Part shown: positions 49,327 through 57,990 of the stretch, piece after piece
Layout of the letters: the number at the start of each line of letters is the position of its first letter
Position numbering within the stretch: the stretch's first letter is position 1
DNA from: Bradyrhizobium sp. CCGB12
GTDB taxonomy: Bacteria > Pseudomonadota > Alphaproteobacteria > Rhizobiales > Xanthobacteraceae
DNA length: 64,000 bases
Direction: 5' to 3'
NCBI RefSeq assembly: GCF_024199845.1
Contig: NZ_JANADO010000001.1
Location: forward strand, 5,890,001-5,954,000
Made by a program: the position numbers and the translations under genes
The notes under the pieces: model-generated
What the model saw: only the letters and a program-made list of their open reading frames with translations
What the model was told of the DNA's origin: nothing
Databases searched by the model: none

Positions 49327-50531
49327 GAATTCGAGCTCCTGAACCGCGAGGCATTCTGGGCGCTTTCGCATGCTCCTCGCAATTCCGCGCGTAAGTGAGC
49401 CACAATTTCTGACACAACAGACACGACTTCGTCGATCTCTTCGACAGTTGTCTCACGCGATAGAGACAGGCGCACCCCGCCGCGCAGGCTCTTCGCCGGC
49501 ACACCCATGGCGCGCATGACATGCGACGGTTCCATTGAACCGGAGGCGCAAGCTGATCCGAGCGAAGCGGCAATGCCAGCGCGGCTGAGATGATGGACAA
49601 TTGCCTCGCCTTCGAGATGGTCAAACGCGATGTTCGTCGTGTTTGATAGCCGGTTGTTGATATCGCCGAGCGCCATGCAGTCGCCATTTTGCAAAATTCC
49701 CTGCTCGAGGCGATCGCGCAATGCGCCGATGCGAACGCACTCCGGCCCGAGCCGCTCCGCCGCAAGCTCTGCAGCTTTTCCGAGGCCGACGATGCCGGGA
49801 ATATTCTCAGTTCCCCCGCGGCGCAGTCGCTCCTGTGATCCGCCCCAGATCAGCGGCCTGAATTTTGTACCTTTTCGCAGATAGAGTGCGCCGATCCCCT
49901 TGGGGCCATGCAGTTTGTGTGCGGAGAGCGACAGCATGTCGATAGCACTATTCTTCAAGTCGATCGGCAGTTTGCCTATGGCCTGCACGGCGTCCGTATG
50001 AAACAGCGCGCCCGCCTCACGCGTCAAACCGGCTAGAAACTCCACAGGAAAAATCGTTCCCGTCTCGTTGTTGGCCCACATTATAGAAGCAAGAGCAGTG
50101 CGTGGCCCGAGTGCGCGTCGAAACGCGTCGATGTCGAGCCGGCCACGCCTATCTACGGGAACCACGTGCGTTTTGAAGTTCATTATAGCCAATTGCTTGA
50201 CCGGCGTAAGGACGGCGGAATGCTCTACGGAGGTGGTGACAATCTCATCCCGGCCCTCCTGGGTCGCGAGCGAAGAAAGAATTGCCGTGTTATTGGCCTC
50301 GCTCCCACCGGACGTAAAGACGATTTCCTGATCGTGCGCAGCGCCTAACAATGCTTGCAAGCTGCAACGCGCGTGCTCCAGGGCGCTTGCGACCTCTCTG
50401 CCAAAAGCATGGGTCGAGGAGGCATTGCCAAATTGCTCCTTGAAGAACGGCAACATGGCTTGCAGGACGGACGGGTCCGTCCGTGTGGTCGCGTTGTTGT
50501 CAAGATAGATCGGCAACTGATCCTCCCTCAA
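49323..50531 (-). CDS. nifS: Cysteine desulfurase NifS
   Basis: 402 residues. Starts with IYLDNNATTRTDPSVLQAML; the PLP Lys is in SLSAHKLHGPKGIGALY; the active Cys loop is in SLGSACASGSMEPSHVM. It releases sulfur from cysteine for Fe-S cluster building of nitrogenase. It follows iscN by about 300 bp of sequence without a recognisable gene. No nifU gene is in this window, so IscN or another scaffold must receive the sulfur. Confidence 0.96.
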   Translation of the reverse strand: MREDQLPIYLDNNATTRTDPSVLQAMLPFFKEQFGNASSTHAFGREVASALEHARCSLQALLGAAHDQEIVFTSGGSEANNTAILSSLATQEGRDEIVTTSVEHSAVLTPVKQLAIMNFKTHVVPVDRRGRLDIDAFRRALGPRTALASIMWANNETGTIFPVEFLAGLTREAGALFHTDAVQAIGKLPIDLKNSAIDMLSLSAHKLHGPKGIGALYLRKGTKFRPLIWGGSQERLRRGGTENIPGIVGLGKAAELAAERLGPECVRIGALRDRLEQGILQNGDCMALGDINNRLSNTTNIAFDHLEGEAIVHHLSRAGIAASLGSACASGSMEPSHVMRAMGVPAKSLRGGVRLSLSRETTVEEIDEVVSVVSEIVAHLRAELRGACESAQNASRFRSSNS

Positions 50532-50831
50532 TCTCGCACTTTGATTGGACCGGCATTGGCATTAGGCAAATGACTCCGACGGGACTTTTTGACCGGCGCC
50601 CTGAATTGGAATTGCCCCAACGTCGCGCCAGGATGCGGAAAGAGCACGCAGGCGCCGGTCGGCTTACCATGATCGTGCTGTTGTCTATCCGGTCATCTGA
50701 CAGTCGTCCCCCTCGCGATGCAGGTCGGCCGATCTTCTCTCATGGCGAAGCTGAGCTGCTGCGGGTCACTCCAATGGCCGACGGCTGCGTCAGCTTCTTC
50801 TCGCGCTTCGCCCATGCGTCGACTTCCGTCA

Positions 50832-51152
50832 TCAGCAGAAGGATTTTCCACAAGAGCAACTCGACTTTGCGTTTGGGTTGTCGAAGGTGAAGCCCGAGCT
50901 CTCCAGCGCCACCACAAAGTCGATAGTCGTGCCAACCAGATGCTGACTGCTACTATTGTCAACGAACACATTGAGTCCGTCACACTCGATGACTGTGTCG
51001 TCGGGCTCTGCCTGGGCGGCAAGGCCCATTGTGTATTTGAACTCGGCGCAGCCGCCCGCCTCGACTGCGATGCGCAGCCCCCCCGCGGGGAGCGCCGACG
51101 CTGAAATCGCGCTCTTGGCCGCATTCACTGCGCTATCGGTCAGACTGATCAT
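50832..51152 (-). CDS. iscN: IscA/HesB-type Fe-S carrier (IscN-like)
   Basis: 106 residues from Met at 51152 (MISLTDSAVNAAKSAISASA). The A-type carrier Cys residues are all present: GGCAEFKY and the end CSCGKSFC. It carries or delivers clusters to apo-proteins, probably together with NifS. Upstream Met codons are not supported because the predicted sigma-54 start is near 51178, which leaves a 26-base leader to 51152. The symbol follows rhizobial usage for the copy in front of nifS. Confidence 0.88.
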   Translation of the reverse strand: MISLTDSAVNAAKSAISASALPAGGLRIAVEAGGCAEFKYTMGLAAQAEPDDTVIECDGLNVFVDNSSSQHLVGTTIDFVVALESSGFTFDNPNAKSSCSCGKSFC

Positions 51153-51188
51153 GTTCACCCTCGTCCAGCTGTGTTTGGTCACCGAACT

Positions 51189-51204
51189 GGCAAGTGCCAT
51201 GCCA
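51189..51204 (-). promoter_or_regulatory. Sigma-54 promoter of iscN-nifS-nifT
   Basis: On the minus strand TGGCATGGCACTTGCC keeps GG-N10-GC with TTGC. Confidence 0.78.
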
Positions 51205-51246
51205 CTTCGGCAATGCCGCCTATTGCTATCTCCTTGGAGTCCTACC

Positions 51247-51280
51247 TGTTGGCTTTTGAACTCCTGTCGAATTCCCGACC
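51247..51280. promoter_or_regulatory. Near-consensus NifA sites between two divergent sigma-54 promoters
   Basis: TGTTGGCTTTTGAACT (51247-51262, TGT-N10-ACT) and TGTCGAATTCCCGACC (51265-51280, TGT-N10-ACC) each miss the NifA consensus by one base. They sit midway between the promoters of iscN and of the unknown plus-strand gene and could serve both. Confidence 0.45.
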
Positions 51281-51356
51281 AGAATCCTTGAGGGTTTTCG
51301 CACCACGATTGCTGGGATTCTTTGTAACTCAGGCCTCAAACCCGACGCGCATGTGC

Positions 51357-51372
51357 CGGCAAGAACTTTGCA
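51357..51372 (+). promoter_or_regulatory. Sigma-54 promoter of the unknown 196-residue gene
   Basis: CGGCAAGAACTTTGCA keeps GG-N10-GC with GGCA and TTGCA. Start near 51383, 46 bases before the ATG. Confidence 0.65.
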
Positions 51373-51428
51373 TTGAATCTCGCACCGGCCAAGGCACCGG
51401 TGAAGAGATTAGATCGAGGACTACTTTG

Positions 51429-52019
51429 ATGACTTCAATCGAGAACACCGCACTCGGCAAACTTGAGAGGGAGGGGCGTTTGCTCAACGCCGTACTCAAA
51501 GGCGAGACTACCAAGCCAGGTCGGTTTGGCTTTCGCGGCGACATCGCACTGAAATTCCAGGCCCAGGTGGCCGACGAAAAACGACCGCCGGACTATTCAA
51601 TCGAGCAAGTTTTGACGATTGCGCAGGAAGGTGAAAGCACAATTCCACTGCTGGCTGGCTATCTGCACTCATTCGCCTATCTTTCTGACGTGGCAAACGT
51701 GCTTGATAGTGCGCTGACCCCGGACGGTCGCTACTTCATGTTCTGCAATAACATAGATCTTTTGGCCAAATACCGAATTACACTTGGTGATATCACCTTC
51801 CACGTTCTGCCGTGCGACGAGTCCACAGTCTGGAAGGAAATGATGGATCTGATCGGAATCGATAAGAACGACATCAAGCATCTAAACCCCGGCGGCAAGC
51901 TCGATTATCTGCTCGACGCGGCGAAGTCACTCTATATCTCCTATGACCAGATCTCTTACGAGGTTGCATCGGAGAGAATGGGTCCGGTGAAAAATCGAAA
52001 TGAGAACCGGCCGGTCTAA
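51429..52019 (+). CDS. Unknown protein, likely nif-regulon member
   Basis: 196 residues from Met at 51429 (MTSIENTALGKLEREGRLLN). The frame upstream of this Met runs through the promoter and is not coding. It is soluble, mixed alpha/beta, with a segment SALTPDGRYFMFCNNIDLLA and another KYRITLGDITFHVLPCDEST; two Cys only. I recognise no family. It is transcribed away from iscN from its own sigma-54 promoter, so it probably belongs to the NifA/RpoN regulon although it points against all surrounding nif genes. Confidence 0.75.
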   Translation: MTSIENTALGKLEREGRLLNAVLKGETTKPGRFGFRGDIALKFQAQVADEKRPPDYSIEQVLTIAQEGESTIPLLAGYLHSFAYLSDVANVLDSALTPDGRYFMFCNNIDLLAKYRITLGDITFHVLPCDESTVWKEMMDLIGIDKNDIKHLNPGGKLDYLLDAAKSLYISYDQISYEVASERMGPVKNRNENRPV

Positions 52020-52028
52020 GCCCGGGCT

Positions 52029-52294
52029 TCACGTCTCAGGTGAGGGCATCAGCCGAACGCCGCATGGATTGAGAAAGTCGTTACGCTCCCAGTTCAAGTT
52101 GATGCTGTTGTGCGGACATTCGTTGAGATAGCCAAGCACCTTCTTGCCCAACGAACCACGACTATGGATCACGGTCTTCGGCTGCCGTCCTCATCGACGA
52201 TCATCAGATGGAAGCCAATCGCACGGCGGGTTGGAATGAATTCAAGCCGGCAGATTGCATAGACGGTGTTTGGTGAACTCCATTGCGCATTCAT
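52029..52294 (-). pseudogene. Rieske-type [2Fe-2S] protein, frameshifted and truncated
   Basis: From the ATG at 52294 the minus strand reads MNAQWSSPNTVYAICRLEFI and ends at a stop after DEDGSRRP. One frame over it continues as SLGKKVLGYLNECPHNSINL followed by NWERNDFLNPCG, which matches the first cluster-binding CPH region of small Rieske proteins. The second CxxH half is missing. So it carries both a frameshift and a 3' loss. Confidence 0.6.
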
Positions 52295-52611
52295 GACAAG
52301 CTGCCTTCATTGATCATCACTTCGATTTCACCATGCAAGACTCCCTACCTTCATTTTGGACGGTCCATCGCGTGCCTGTTCGTAAGTGCAACCTGATCCT
52401 GCCTATCAGCCCCGCGGGGGCAAAGACCACGATGATTCCGACGTCGAGACGCGGCCGACCACGTCTTAAGAATGCCGCGCCCGTCCGCAGCGCCCCCTAA
52501 CGTGAGCCCGCGTCCGCGAAGGGGGCGCCAAACCACGTATGAACCACACTGAGTGCGAGACTGGGCATGCTGCGTACGACGATGCTTGAGGGACACTCGC
52601 GCGATCGAACC

Positions 52612-52749
52612 ATGTCGGACCTTAATCTGCGGTCAAACGCCGCATCGAGCGCATTGGTGGTCTATTTGGCCGCTCTTGGGTCGAAGCTTGTCAATCCCGA
52701 AGACGATCCGCGTTACCGCTCCTGCGTGCAGGCACTGCACAAATGGTGA
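52612..52749 (+). CDS. Possible 45-residue protein
   Basis: MSDLNLRSNAASSALVVYLA followed by ALGSKLVNPEDDPRYRSCVQ and ALHKW. Reads like a piece of folded protein, but no strong ribosome site. Could be a relic. Confidence 0.25.
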   Translation: MSDLNLRSNAASSALVVYLAALGSKLVNPEDDPRYRSCVQALHKW

Positions 52750-53441
52750 CCGGTGCGCGTATGTCCGACGCATAGGTACGCCCCAACACTGTCGCGCCAC
52801 TATCGCGCAGCGATGCCGATCGCCATGCTCTGCGGTATCGAGAGCGGCAATATGACCTCCTGCACATGTCCGCGAGATTATCAGCTTCTTTCCGGGAGCA
52901 CTATCGCAACTGATTCCTTCGAAGAGCGCATGTTCATCGCTGATGCCCTGGTTCGGCCAACTCCAAGAGGGGCGCTTGCCGAGGTGGCACCGCTTGCATC
53001 ATCCACGTTCGCGGCTTCGCCAAGAACCGGCTTTGTTGAAACTTCGGCCTGCTACGTCTCAGCCGTGCAACTGCGTCCGCAAAGCGGTGACAACCTGGTG
53101 AATGACCCGCCTGACCGGCTTGGGTCGCGATTGTGATTTGCTGGATGAGTCGGCGAGTCGCCTATACATCGGATCAGGTCTCGTAATAGCACATCTGCCT
53201 TCAACTGAGCTCGTGGTCAAGCTCGGGCTAGGCAAGATAGTCGACCCCAACCGGACGCGAAGTCCTCACCGATCACCTTTTTTCTTCGTGAGACGGCTAC
53301 GTGATCCCGATTCCAAGATCGTTTGTAACCGGCACACTCTCATCGAAGATCAGCAAGCCACATGACAACACGACAACCATGCCCGAACGCAATTGGTCAG
53401 GATAACGATGGGTCCCACCGCAACCAACCTTGATGCGCGCC
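52750..53441. other. Gap between the small frame and fdxB
   Basis: No gene recognised. Confidence 0.4.
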
Positions 53442-53744
53442 CTACGCTGCCCCCGCTACGGACGAAGCGTGGGCCTGGCAGTTGGTCGGACACACCCTCG
53501 CACATGCACCGCAGCCAATGCATGCGTCCTTGTCAATCATTACCATGATCTTCTTCTCAATCTCATCGTTCTCGTCGTCCTCGAGGTCTACAAGTTCGCC
53601 TTCCTCGCTGAGCCCCTTCAACGTCATGACATTGCGACCACAGACCTTGAAACAGCGACCGCATCCGATGCACTTCCTGGCGTCGATAGAGTTCAGGTAG
53701 TTCGGCGTCCAGTCTCGACCACCACGCGTTACAGATGACATCAT
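53442..53744 (-). CDS. fdxB: Nif-specific ferredoxin III
   Basis: 100 residues. Two four-Cys motifs: [16 protein letters not shown] near residue 24 and [16 protein letters not shown] near residue 75, separated by an acidic stretch ([16 protein letters not shown]), as in FdxB. Likely electron carrier for NifEN-related cofactor assembly or nitrogenase. It is the last gene of the nifDKENX operon. Confidence 0.92.
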   Translation of the reverse strand: MMSSVTRGGRDWTPNYLNSIDARKCIGCGRCFKVCGRNVMTLKGLSEEGELVDLEDDENDEIEKKIMVMIDKDACIGCGACARVCPTNCQAHASSVAGAA

Positions 53745-53753
53745 CGAGTACCT

Positions 53754-53954
53754 TTACGAATTCTCCTGCTGTTTTAGCTGCCGTCTCTTGCAATCGAGTT
53801 CGGCGAAGGCATCATGCGCCTTCTGGGCCACAGCCATGATCGATGGCCAATTGATGGGCAGTTCCTCCGAGAGATCGTGTAGATCCAATTTGGCCTGTGT
53901 TGCCCTTGCAGAAAGCTTCTTTAGTTCTGCTTCCAGTCCCTCGCGATCGCTCAT
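53754..53954 (-). CDS. CCE_0567-type small nif-operon protein
   Basis: 66 residues, fully helical (REGLEAELKKLSARATQAKL and on), with the DUF683 pattern including LPINWPSI. Such proteins form four-helix bundles and are always found near nifX; the role is unknown. It sits 9 bp before fdxB in the operon. Confidence 0.88.
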   Translation of the reverse strand: MSDREGLEAELKKLSARATQAKLDLHDLSEELPINWPSIMAVAQKAHDAFAELDCKRRQLKQQENS

Positions 53955-53963
53955 AAGCCCCCC

Positions 53964-54455
53964 TCAATGGTTTGCTGCACTAGGAAACTTGCGGATCATG
54001 TTAACGCCGTCTCTTACATATTTGTCACCCTCACCGACGAGCTTCGCGAGACTGTCGAAGCCAAAGCGATGCACATCGCGCAGCTGCTTGTTTACTACCA
54101 CCAGTCGTCCCCCGATCAGCACCATGCGACCGAAGCCTTCATGGTTCATCTTCAGCATCGGCTGGATCATAACCGCGGTTGCCTTCTCGATCGAGAGTGC
54201 GACGGCATCAAAGAATAGCTCCAGGCGCCGGATCGTGCTTGGATCCGGATCGCCGACGATCGGAAGTTCGCGTCGTTTCATGCTATTAACGATATAAGGT
54301 CCGAGCAGGTCGACATCGCTCCTGTTCTCCCACGAACCGTGCATATCCTGCGCGCGCCAGAGCTTGACCAGCTCTTTGACGATCGGCGCATCGAGCGCCC
54401 TATCGCCTTGCGCTATGTTTGCGGCCTGCTTCATGCCATCCTCAGTCATCGACAT
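53964..54455 (-). CDS. NifX-associated protein (DUF269)
   Basis: 163 residues. The conserved core [17 protein letters not shown] start (here [20 protein letters not shown]) and [20 protein letters not shown] followed by DVHRFGFDS identify the DUF269 family. Probably helps in cofactor handling with NifX. It overlaps the end of nifX by a few bases. Confidence 0.9.
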   Translation of the reverse strand: MSMTEDGMKQAANIAQGDRALDAPIVKELVKLWRAQDMHGSWENRSDVDLLGPYIVNSMKRRELPIVGDPDPSTIRRLELFFDAVALSIEKATAVMIQPMLKMNHEGFGRMVLIGGRLVVVNKQLRDVHRFGFDSLAKLVGEGDKYVRDGVNMIRKFPSAANH

Positions 54456-54837
54456 CGAATGTGCGCTTCTGATCCTTAGTCAAGGCTTTGCGTAGCCAGG
54501 GCGGGGGCGTCCCCTTCAGTACGCGCTCGAGCTTTGCTAGCAGCACCAGGATGTTCTCAGGCTTGTTCACCTTGATCGGGTGAATCTTCTTGGCCACCAC
54601 CCGGGCGGCTGCTGATCCGCCGATGGCCGCGACATAGAGGATGGCGCAGTCCCCGATAGCCTCGATCTTTGGGCCGAGCTTGTCCTCATCGCCGTCCTCC
54701 TTGAGATCGCCTTGGAATTCAAACACATTCACAAACACGTATCCCCCCGGGCCGACGTCATAGACAGCGATGTTTTTCGCCCAACCAAAATGCGCATCAA
54801 CACGCTGCAAGTCTTGGGTAGCGAACGCAACCTTCAT
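54442..54837 (-). CDS. nifX: NifX, cofactor-binding carrier
   Basis: 131 residues from Met at 54837. The cofactor-binding fold shows [20 protein letters not shown] (with the conserved His) and [20 protein letters not shown]. NifX holds NifB-co or VK-cluster between NifB and NifEN. The ATG overlaps the nifN stop (ATGA). Confidence 0.93.
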   Translation of the reverse strand: MKVAFATQDLQRVDAHFGWAKNIAVYDVGPGGYVFVNVFEFQGDLKEDGDEDKLGPKIEAIGDCAILYVAAIGGSAAARVVAKKIHPIKVNKPENILVLLAKLERVLKGTPPPWLRKALTKDQKRTFDVDD

Positions 54838-56240
54838 GCAATGGGCCTCTCTGTTCGGTCTTTGAAACTGCGGCGGCACGCCGCCGACGGCAGGTTCGAT
54901 ATCCGCCAGGTATCTGGCGTAGGCCCATGATTCTGTTCGCGGTCCTCGATCACGAGATTTGCGATGGCGAAGATCAGATCGCGAGTCCCCCGATATCCGA
55001 CCGATTTGTGGTGTCCTGCGCCCAGCCTATCGAACATCGGAAAGCCAGCGCGATAAAACGGAATCTTCAGCCGTGCTGCCGCTTGCCGGCCGTGAGAATG
55101 CGTGATGAGCAGATCGCAACCTTTGCTCTTGGCAAGCTCCTCCAGATCCTCCAGGTCACCGATCCGTACCTCATCGGTTGGCACCCGCTCCAGCACCGTC
55201 GACCGCGTGGTCGTCACGGCCGCGATAACCTGGACCCCCATATCGTGGAGCATGCTCGACAGATCGAACAAGAGGTCGGGCTCGGCTCCTATCGCAAGTC
55301 TGCGACCACCAATATGGAAATGCGTGTCCAGCATCGCATCAGCGAGTTGCCCGCGCTGACGGCGATATTTTGTTGGCACGGGGCGGCCGCTGATCTCGCT
55401 CAAAAAGGCGATGAACTCATCGCTGGGAAGCAGGCCGGACAGTCGCTCAAACAAGCGAAATGGCACGCCAGTCTTAGCCTGCATTGCCTCTGCAGCCCGC
55501 CGCATCTGCGAACCGATGGCAATAGTCCACCCCGCCCCGGCCATGACCGCGACCTCGTCCACCCCGATGCCGCCGATCGTCGTCGGCGTAAATTCATCCG
55601 GGACATGCCCATCGAGAGACGCAGCAAGGTCAGGTAGGAAAGATGGCTGCAAGCCAAAATCTTCAAGGATGATTCGGAGCTCATCGAGATCACCCGGCGT
55701 GAGGTGGCATCCTGGAAGAACGTTGACCCGCGCGGGATCACGCAGAGCCTCCACCGCAGGTGTATCAACCAGCACCTCGACCATCCGCGACACAGCTTTC
55801 TCCCAGCCATCCTGGAACGCGTCTTTGAAATCGGGCGTCGAGACAAAGACCAGAGGCAATCTAGCAAGTTGCGGGTGTTTATCGCGAATAAGCTTGATGT
55901 AGGCGTCAACATCGTCACCATTGGTCTCAGTCACCCCCGTCGAGCAGATGCCAATGATCTTTGGCTTGGCGCGAAGGAAGATGTTAAGTATGGCCTGCTC
56001 GAGATTCTCATAGCCTCCGAGCACGGTCGTGACCTCGGTCATCGCGGTGGTCTGCAACGGCACCGCCTCCTTGAAATGCCGTACAAACAGCGTGAGCCCA
56101 AAGGACGTGCACCCTTGAGAGCCATGTAAAAGTGGCATCGCCTCCCGCAGCCCCATGAAAGCGAACGCGCCCCCAATCGGCTGACTCATCTTCAGCGGGT
56201 TGACGGCGCAAGCCTTCTTTGAGGTCGTGACAACAGCCAT
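54834..56240 (-). CDS. nifN: NifN, FeMo-co scaffold beta subunit
   Basis: 468 residues. Cluster Cys in HGSQGCTSFG and the region ICSTGVTETNGDDVDAYI are present. NifN pairs with NifE to form the scaffold where NifB-co becomes FeMo-co. It begins 9 bases after the nifE stop. The C-terminal 30 residues ([15 protein letters not shown]) are little conserved. Confidence 0.95.
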   Translation of the reverse strand: MAVVTTSKKACAVNPLKMSQPIGGAFAFMGLREAMPLLHGSQGCTSFGLTLFVRHFKEAVPLQTTAMTEVTTVLGGYENLEQAILNIFLRAKPKIIGICSTGVTETNGDDVDAYIKLIRDKHPQLARLPLVFVSTPDFKDAFQDGWEKAVSRMVEVLVDTPAVEALRDPARVNVLPGCHLTPGDLDELRIILEDFGLQPSFLPDLAASLDGHVPDEFTPTTIGGIGVDEVAVMAGAGWTIAIGSQMRRAAEAMQAKTGVPFRLFERLSGLLPSDEFIAFLSEISGRPVPTKYRRQRGQLADAMLDTHFHIGGRRLAIGAEPDLLFDLSSMLHDMGVQVIAAVTTTRSTVLERVPTDEVRIGDLEDLEELAKSKGCDLLITHSHGRQAAARLKIPFYRAGFPMFDRLGAGHHKSVGYRGTRDLIFAIANLVIEDREQNHGPTPDTWRISNLPSAACRRSFKDRTERPIA

Positions 56241-56249
56241 GACATCTTC

Positions 56250-57896
56250 CTATTCCGCGGCTTGAAGTACGGGAGGCGGCGAGGACTGAAGGATATCCTC
56301 AATGCGTCTCTTGCAGCAGCCACCGATCGCATTAGTGTGTTGCCGGACTGCCTCGACGCTAGTCAGACCATGCGAATAAATCGCGTCCTCTATTGTGCCC
56401 AGATCAACTGTGTTACAGACGCAGATCTTCTTGGCGCGCCGTTCCGTCTTGTCGATTGCTGGATCGGAGATGCTGGCGGCGGCCGGCGAGTGCATCTGCC
56501 CTATCGCCCTAGCCGGCTCAATCCAGGGCGCCGGTCGGCGCAACTGCTTCCACATCGGATTGAATAATGACCTGTCGATCTCCTCGACCAGCTTGATCAT
56601 TCCGAGATAGCCCATGTAGGCGTGGCACCGCTCCTGGTTGATGTCCAGCCAGGGCATCGCCGCTTTGAGCGCGACGAACTGCGATTTGCCGCCCGAGAGC
56701 ATGATGTCCGCTTTCGCGTCCTTCAGTATCTTGTACATCTCCCGCGGTGGCATGTCCTCAATCATGTGTGCATCCTGCCCAGTCAGCTCCCTGATGCGCT
56801 CTTTGTCCTCCTTGGTGGATTTTTTCACGCTGGTCCCAACCAATTCGAGTCCGGCCTCCTGCAGCGCGGCAACGATCGACCACGATTTGACGCCGCCGGT
56901 AATCAATAAAGCCTTCTTGCCCTTAAAGCGTGGCTTGTATGGCTCGATGGCGGCCCGAGCGAGCGCCTCCTCGCGTGCGATCACCGCCTCTGTGCGCTCG
57001 ATCATATGACCGGGCGCGCCGCGCTCGACCAGCAATCGTGCAATCTCACGGAGTGAGTCGCTGGAGTCCTGGATGCCGTAGAACGATCCTTCAAAAAATG
57101 GAATCTCGTAGCGCTCCCTCATCTTACGCGCGACGTTGATCATTGACCTTGAACACACCATCATGGCGGCGCGGGCCCGGTGCGACGAAGCCACTTCGCG
57201 AAATTTGCCATCGCCTGAGATGCAGGAGAGAATGCGGATACCGAGTTCGTCAAACAAAGGCTTAACCTGCCAAAGTTCGCCGGACAGATTGTATTCGCCG
57301 ATCAAATTAATGTCGTAGGGCGTAGTGTAATCTGGCTCTTGCGTCCCGATGACATGTTCGAGCAAAGCCTCGCCGGCAAGCTTGTTGCCGAGGTTCTTTG
57401 AGCCGACGAAGCCGGGCGAATTGACGGGAATTACCGGCTTGCCGAACTTTCGAGTAGCCGCCTTACAGACAGCGCCGATGTCGTCGCCTATCATGGCAGG
57501 CACGCAGGTCTGATAGACGAAGATGGCGGGCGGGTCGCACTTGTCGACTATCTGCTTAATCGCCTTGAAGAGTCGCTTTTCGCCCCCAAATACGACATCT
57601 GTTTCGTTCATGTCGGTTGTGAATCCCGTGCGCCACAAGTCCGAGCCTGACGACACTGAGCCACGATTGTCCCACGAATTGCCTTCGCAACTTATTGGAC
57701 CATGCACTAAATGAGCGACATCGGTAAACGGCTGCAGCGCGATCTTGGCGCCGTCAAAGGCGCAACCGCCAGCAGCGCTACCCGGCTGCAGCTGCTTGGT
57801 ACAGCCCTTCCTGCGCTCATTCTCAAGCTTGCTGCGATTCTGCGCGCAGCCCGGCTCGTTGAAAATGTCCCGGACCGTGGCCGGTAGCGAACTCAT
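56250..57896 (-). CDS. nifE: NifE, FeMo-co scaffold alpha subunit with C-terminal BFD-like domain
   Basis: 548 residues, about 70 longer than the usual NifE. The core has the scaffold motifs GPISCEGNSWDNRGS and VYQTCVPAMIGDDI and the NifD-like middle. After residue 480 an added domain reads KKICVCNTVDLGTIEDAIYS and TNAIGGCCKRRIEDIL, the Cys pattern of bacterioferritin-associated-ferredoxin [2Fe-2S] domains (CxC ... CC here for CxxC). It forms the NifEN complex with the next gene. The extension may deliver electrons or iron to the scaffold. Confidence 0.94.
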   Translation of the reverse strand: MSSLPATVRDIFNEPGCAQNRSKLENERRKGCTKQLQPGSAAGGCAFDGAKIALQPFTDVAHLVHGPISCEGNSWDNRGSVSSGSDLWRTGFTTDMNETDVVFGGEKRLFKAIKQIVDKCDPPAIFVYQTCVPAMIGDDIGAVCKAATRKFGKPVIPVNSPGFVGSKNLGNKLAGEALLEHVIGTQEPDYTTPYDINLIGEYNLSGELWQVKPLFDELGIRILSCISGDGKFREVASSHRARAAMMVCSRSMINVARKMRERYEIPFFEGSFYGIQDSSDSLREIARLLVERGAPGHMIERTEAVIAREEALARAAIEPYKPRFKGKKALLITGGVKSWSIVAALQEAGLELVGTSVKKSTKEDKERIRELTGQDAHMIEDMPPREMYKILKDAKADIMLSGGKSQFVALKAAMPWLDINQERCHAYMGYLGMIKLVEEIDRSLFNPMWKQLRRPAPWIEPARAIGQMHSPAAASISDPAIDKTERRAKKICVCNTVDLGTIEDAIYSHGLTSVEAVRQHTNAIGGCCKRRIEDILQSSPPPVLQAAE

Positions 57897-57990
57897 CCTT
57901 CTCTCCTCTCAGCCGAAACGATTTGAATGGACTCAACCGTGGCATGGTCATCGCCGATCCCACCGGCGATGACACATGCATCGTCCGGCA

